A stretch of DNA of 64,000 bases from Flagellimonas sp. MMG031 (GTDB lineage Bacteria > Bacteroidota > Bacteroidia > Flavobacteriales > Flavobacteriaceae), in the NCBI RefSeq assembly GCF_040112705.1, contig NZ_CP157804.1, forward strand, positions 2,412,001-2,476,000. Direction: 5' to 3'. This document shows positions 61,125 through 64,000 of the stretch, one piece after another. The position numbers and the translations under genes are program-made. Each line of letters starts with the position of its first letter. Positions within the stretch are counted from its first letter, which is position 1. The notes beneath the pieces are model-generated. The model saw only the letters and a program-made list of their open reading frames with translations. It searched no databases and was not told the DNA's origin.

Positions 61125-62517
61125 ACAACGCACCATAGCCAAAAAAGTAACGCTACAAGGTGTAGGACTGCATACAGGCGAAAATGTGACCATGAGCTTC
61201 CTTCCCGCTGAGGAAAACCACGGTTTTGCCTTTAAAAGAATTGACCTGGAAGGGGAACCCATCATCGAGGCAGATGCCAATTATGTGGTGAATACCCAAA
61301 GAGGGACCAATCTGGAAAAAAACGGTGTAAAAATCCATACATCAGAGCATGTGTTGGCAGCACTGGTAGGGCTGGACATAGATAACGTGCTCATTGAATT
61401 GGACGCACCTGAACCGCCTATTATGGATGGTTCTTCCAAATTTTTTGTGGAAGCCTTGGAAGAGGCCGGTATCGTGGAACAAGAACAGGAACGCGAGGAA
61501 TATGTGGTAAAGGACGTTATTTCCTATAAGGATGAGACCACTGGGAGCGAAATCACCATCATCCCCGCAGATGAGTACCAAGTGACCACTATGGTCGATT
61601 TTGGTACCAAGGTGTTGGGCACGCAAAATGCCACTTTGGAAACCATGTCCGACTTTAAAACGGAGATTGCCGATTCCCGCACCTTCAGTTTTTTGCACGA
61701 ACTGGAAATGTTGTTGGAAAATGGACTTATAAAAGGTGGGGATTTGAATAACGCCATCGTTTATGTGGATAAAGAGATTTCTGAATCCACCATGAAAAAA
61801 TTGGAGAAAGCCTTCGGAAAGGAAAAGTTATCGGTGAAGCCCAACGGTATCTTGGATAATTTGACCTTGCACCACCCGAATGAGGCTGCTCGGCATAAAC
61901 TTTTGGATGTGATTGGGGATTTGGCCTTGGCCGGAACACGTATCCGAGGCAAGGTAATCGCCAACAAGCCCGGACACTTTGTGAACACGCAGTTTGCCAA
62001 AAAATTGTCCAAAATCATCAAAATAGAAAAAAGGAACAAGGTTCCCAGCTATGATTTGAATCAAGAACCCTTGATGGATGTGAACGAAATCATGGCCAGA
62101 TTACCACACCGTCCACCCTTTTTATTGGTGGATAAGATTTTGGAACTGTCGGACACTCACGTAGTGGGCGTGAAAAACGTGACCATGAACGAGCCATTTT
62201 TCGTAGGGCACTTCCCAGGAGCACCTGTAATGCCAGGAGTACTGCAGGTGGAGGCGATGGCCCAAACAGGCGGAATCTTGGTGCTGAGTACGGTTCCAGA
62301 CCCTGAAAACTACCTGACCTTCTTCATGAAGATTGACAAGGTGAAATTTAAACAGCAAGTAGTGCCGGGGGATACCTTAATATTTAAGTGCGATTTGATT
62401 TCTCCCATCAGGCGAGGTATTTGCCACATGCAGGCGTATGCGTATGCCAATGGAAAATTGGTGTCCGAAGCTGAGTTGATGGCACAAATCGTAAAAACAA
62501 AAAATACAGATTCGTAG
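61105..62517 (+). CDS. lpxC/fabZ: Bifunctional LpxC/FabZ
   Basis: Fusion of UDP-3-O-acyl-GlcNAc deacetylase (LpxC, committed step of lipid A) with 3-hydroxyacyl-ACP dehydratase (FabZ, which keeps the acyl-ACP pool). The GTG start at 61105 lies inside lpxD (20-base overlap). LpxC blocks: GVGLHTGENV, SEHVLAAL, LDAPEPPIMDGSS and GTRIRGKVIANKPGH (about residues 1-300). FabZ: LPHRPPFLLVDKILEL and GHFPGAPVMPGVLQVEAMAQ from about residue 315 to 470. This fusion is a hallmark of Bacteroidetes. Confidence 0.96.
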   Translation: MSKPSNKQRTIAKKVTLQGVGLHTGENVTMSFLPAEENHGFAFKRIDLEGEPIIEADANYVVNTQRGTNLEKNGVKIHTSEHVLAALVGLDIDNVLIELDAPEPPIMDGSSKFFVEALEEAGIVEQEQEREEYVVKDVISYKDETTGSEITIIPADEYQVTTMVDFGTKVLGTQNATLETMSDFKTEIADSRTFSFLHELEMLLENGLIKGGDLNNAIVYVDKEISESTMKKLEKAFGKEKLSVKPNGILDNLTLHHPNEAARHKLLDVIGDLALAGTRIRGKVIANKPGHFVNTQFAKKLSKIIKIEKRNKVPSYDLNQEPLMDVNEIMARLPHRPPFLLVDKILELSDTHVVGVKNVTMNEPFFVGHFPGAPVMPGVLQVEAMAQTGGILVLSTVPDPENYLTFFMKIDKVKFKQQVVPGDTLIFKCDLISPIRRGICHMQAYAYANGKLVSEAELMAQIVKTKNTDS

Positions 62518-63303
62518 ATGAACCAACCATTAGCATATGTACACCCAGGGGCCAAAATCGCCAAAAACGTGGTTATTGAGCCCTTTACCACCATACATAA
62601 TAATGTAACCATAGGGGAAGGCACTTGGATTGGTTCCAATGTCACTATTATGGAAGGAGCACGTATCGGAAAAAACTGCAGCATCTTCCCAGGAGCTGTT
62701 ATTTCGGCCATGCCCCAAGACTTAAAATATCAAGGAGAGGACACCACCGTTGTGATCGGTGATAATACCACCATTCGGGAATGTGCCACCATTAATAAAG
62801 GTACCTCCGACCGTATGAAGACTGTTATCGGAAACAATTGCTTGATCATGGCCTATTGCCACGTAGCACACGATTGTTTGGTGGGGGATGGCTGTATCTT
62901 CAGCAACAACTCCACGTTGGCAGGTCACGTCACCATTGGCCAAAATGTGGTTTTGGCGGGAATGGTGGCGGTTCATCAATTTGTATCCATAGGCAACCAT
63001 GCTTTTGTAACAGGAGGTTCCTTGGTGCGTAAAGATGTACCTCCCTATGTAAAGGCAGCACGGGAGCCGCTATCCTATGTGGGTATCAATTCCATCGGAT
63101 TGCGAAGAAGAGGGTTTGAATCGGACAAGATTCGCGAAATCCAGAACATTTATAGAATACTGTATCAACAAAACTACAACAATTCCCAGGCGGCATCCAT
63201 CATTGAAGCGGAGATGGAGGCAACTCCAGAAAGGGATGAAATCCTTCAATTTATAAGGGATTCGCAGCGAGGAATTATGAAAGGTTATTTTAGTTCAAAT
63301 TAA
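62518..63303 (+). CDS. lpxA: UDP-N-acetylglucosamine O-acyltransferase
   Basis: First step of lipid A synthesis. A 261-residue left-handed beta-helix acyltransferase: YVHPGAKIAKNVVIEPFTTI at the N-terminus, HVAHDCLVGDGCIFSNN with the catalytic histidine, GHVTIGQNVVLAGMVAVHQF and a C-terminal helical part after AAREPLSYVGINSIGLRRRG. It starts at the base after the lpxC stop, so translation is coupled. Confidence 0.95.
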   Translation: MNQPLAYVHPGAKIAKNVVIEPFTTIHNNVTIGEGTWIGSNVTIMEGARIGKNCSIFPGAVISAMPQDLKYQGEDTTVVIGDNTTIRECATINKGTSDRMKTVIGNNCLIMAYCHVAHDCLVGDGCIFSNNSTLAGHVTIGQNVVLAGMVAVHQFVSIGNHAFVTGGSLVRKDVPPYVKAAREPLSYVGINSIGLRRRGFESDKIREIQNIYRILYQQNYNNSQAASIIEAEMEATPERDEILQFIRDSQRGIMKGYFSSN

Positions 63304-63307
63304 ATTT

Positions 63308-63874
63308 ATGGCAAGTACTTCTGATATAAGAAAAGGGTTGTGCATCCGGTACAACAACGACATCTATAAGATTATAGAGTTTCTCCATGTAAAACCAGGT
63401 AAGGGACCTGCTTTTGTCCGTACCAAACTGAAAAGTGTGACTACTGGAAAAGTGGTCGACAATACGTTTTCTGCTGGGCATAAAATCGAAGATGTCCGCG
63501 TAGAAACTCGTTCGTACCAATATCTCTACAATGAAGGTGACACCTATCATTTTATGAATACGGACGACTACACCCAAATTGCTTTGCAAAAAGATGCACT
63601 TGATGCATCTGACCTTTTAAAGGAAAGCGAAGTGGTGACCATTATTTTCAATGCAGAGGACAATTCGCCACTTTCGGTGGAAATGCCCGCAAGTGTGGTG
63701 TTGGAAGTAACGCACACCGAACCCGGAGTGAAAGGAAATACGGCCACTAACGCGACCAAACCTGCTACTGTGGAGACAGGAGCAACGATCAATGTACCCC
63801 TATTTATTAATGAGGGTGACAAGATCAAAATCGATACGGAGAAAGCGGCCTATTTGGAACGTGCCAAAGAATAG
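63308..63874 (+). CDS. efp: Elongation factor P
   Basis: Translation factor that rescues ribosomes stalled at polyproline. The 188-residue chain has three beta-barrel domains and the KOW-like start SDIRKGLCIRYNN; the loop lysine is K32 in VKPGKGPAFVR. The lysine is usually modified in Gammaproteobacteria; in Bacteroidetes modification is unclear and no EpmA/EarP gene is in the window. It follows lpxA by four bases, the Bacteroidetes gene order. Confidence 0.94.
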   Translation: MASTSDIRKGLCIRYNNDIYKIIEFLHVKPGKGPAFVRTKLKSVTTGKVVDNTFSAGHKIEDVRVETRSYQYLYNEGDTYHFMNTDDYTQIALQKDALDASDLLKESEVVTIIFNAEDNSPLSVEMPASVVLEVTHTEPGVKGNTATNATKPATVETGATINVPLFINEGDKIKIDTEKAAYLERAKE

Positions 63875-63879
63875 ATGGA

Positions 63880-64000
63880 ATGAAATTCCCTAAAACCTAT
63901 ACTTTAAAGGAAATTTCGGAAATCATTAAAGCCGATTTTGTAGGGCCTGATGACTTCCCCGTTCTGGGCATGAACGAAATCCATGTGGTCGAGGAGGGCG
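63880..64000 (+). CDS. Second LpxD-like acyltransferase (partial, right edge)
   Basis: ATG 63880 opens a frame that runs off the right edge (40 codons seen): MKFPKTYTLKEISEIIKADF followed by VGPDDFPVLGMNEIHVVEEG. The opening KTYTLKEISEII is like the uridine-binding N-terminal domain of LpxD and GMNEIHVVEEG mirrors the LpxD block LSKIEEGEKG. From memory, Bacteroidetes often carry a second lpxD-like gene here, followed by sucD. An ATG at 63875 is out of frame with it. Confidence 0.6.
   Translation, partial: MKFPKTYTLKEISEIIKADFVGPDDFPVLGMNEIHVVEEG

Noticed and set aside
1..64000. Search by eye for CRISPR arrays, tRNA and rRNA genes, prophage or IS transposases.
   Set aside because: None was found; the window looks like core chromosome with a few accessory modules.

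Overview
The window reads as ordinary chromosome from a member of the Flavobacteriaceae (phylum Bacteroidota), probably a marine Muricauda/Flagellimonas-like genus; the genus is a guess from memory of protein sequences. The family call rests on type IX secretion (T9SS) components (a PorP/SprF protein, a gliding-type C-terminal sorting domain, PorX), a fused LpxC/FabZ, Bacteroidota-type -7 promoter boxes (TAnnTTTG), SusC-like N-terminal regulatory domains on a TonB receptor, D/E-rich lipoprotein export signals, and many small flavobacterial conserved proteins. No tRNA, rRNA, CRISPR array, prophage or intact insertion sequence was seen.

Layout. 1-5045 (minus): a partial PorP/SprF gene and a 1499-residue ten-repeat T9SS surface protein, with three 21-bp-phased direct repeats in its upstream region. 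5389-10427: DNA repair and stress genes (uvrA, ECF sigma factor plus a 47-residue protein, a cysteine-free endonuclease III, bcp). 10592-17613: a conserved protein of unknown function, a PhnP-like hydrolase, an esterase, and a coupled minus-strand operon (BatA-type membrane protein, a dihydroorotase-like protein without metal ligands, a small membrane protein). 17829-28113: glycosyltransferase, SGNH hydrolase, S10 peptidase, a PhoX-like lipoprotein with a Gly-X-Asp tether followed by a di-haem peroxidase and a Tat-exported oxidoreductase, a ParDE-type toxin-antitoxin pair and a surface lipoprotein. 28193-36567: DUF2400 protein with LolD-like ATPase, msrA-folE, a three-gene TonB receptor operon probably for metal uptake, and envelope proteins. 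36643-44494 and onward: serC-serA, acyl-CoA reductase divergent from a ferredoxin, ychF, a DMT transporter, parE-parC. 47208-55840: sterol-desaturase family protein, an XRE regulator facing an M14 peptidase across a cluster of TTTACATTTGTAA-like motifs, Lrp/AsnC and DinB proteins, aroB, proline dehydrogenase, alanine dehydrogenase. 55885-64000: a membrane protein, a 44-residue exported peptide, tsaE-porX divergent from an HD phosphohydrolase, then the lipid A operon lpxD-lpxC/fabZ-lpxA-efp-second lpxD.

Themes. Envelope biogenesis dominates: T9SS cargo, its outer-membrane partner and its regulator PorX are all present, with lipid A synthesis at the right edge. Several start codons (TTG or GTG candidates) can be settled because a TAnnTTTG box overlaps the longer start. 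Two convergent gene pairs use the final codons of a gene as half of a bidirectional terminator. The best candidates for undescribed biology are regulatory: the 21-bp-phased repeats at 5196-5246, the operator cluster at 49023-49290 and the perfect 20-bp palindrome at 25350-25369. No obviously new multi-gene defence or metabolic system was found.
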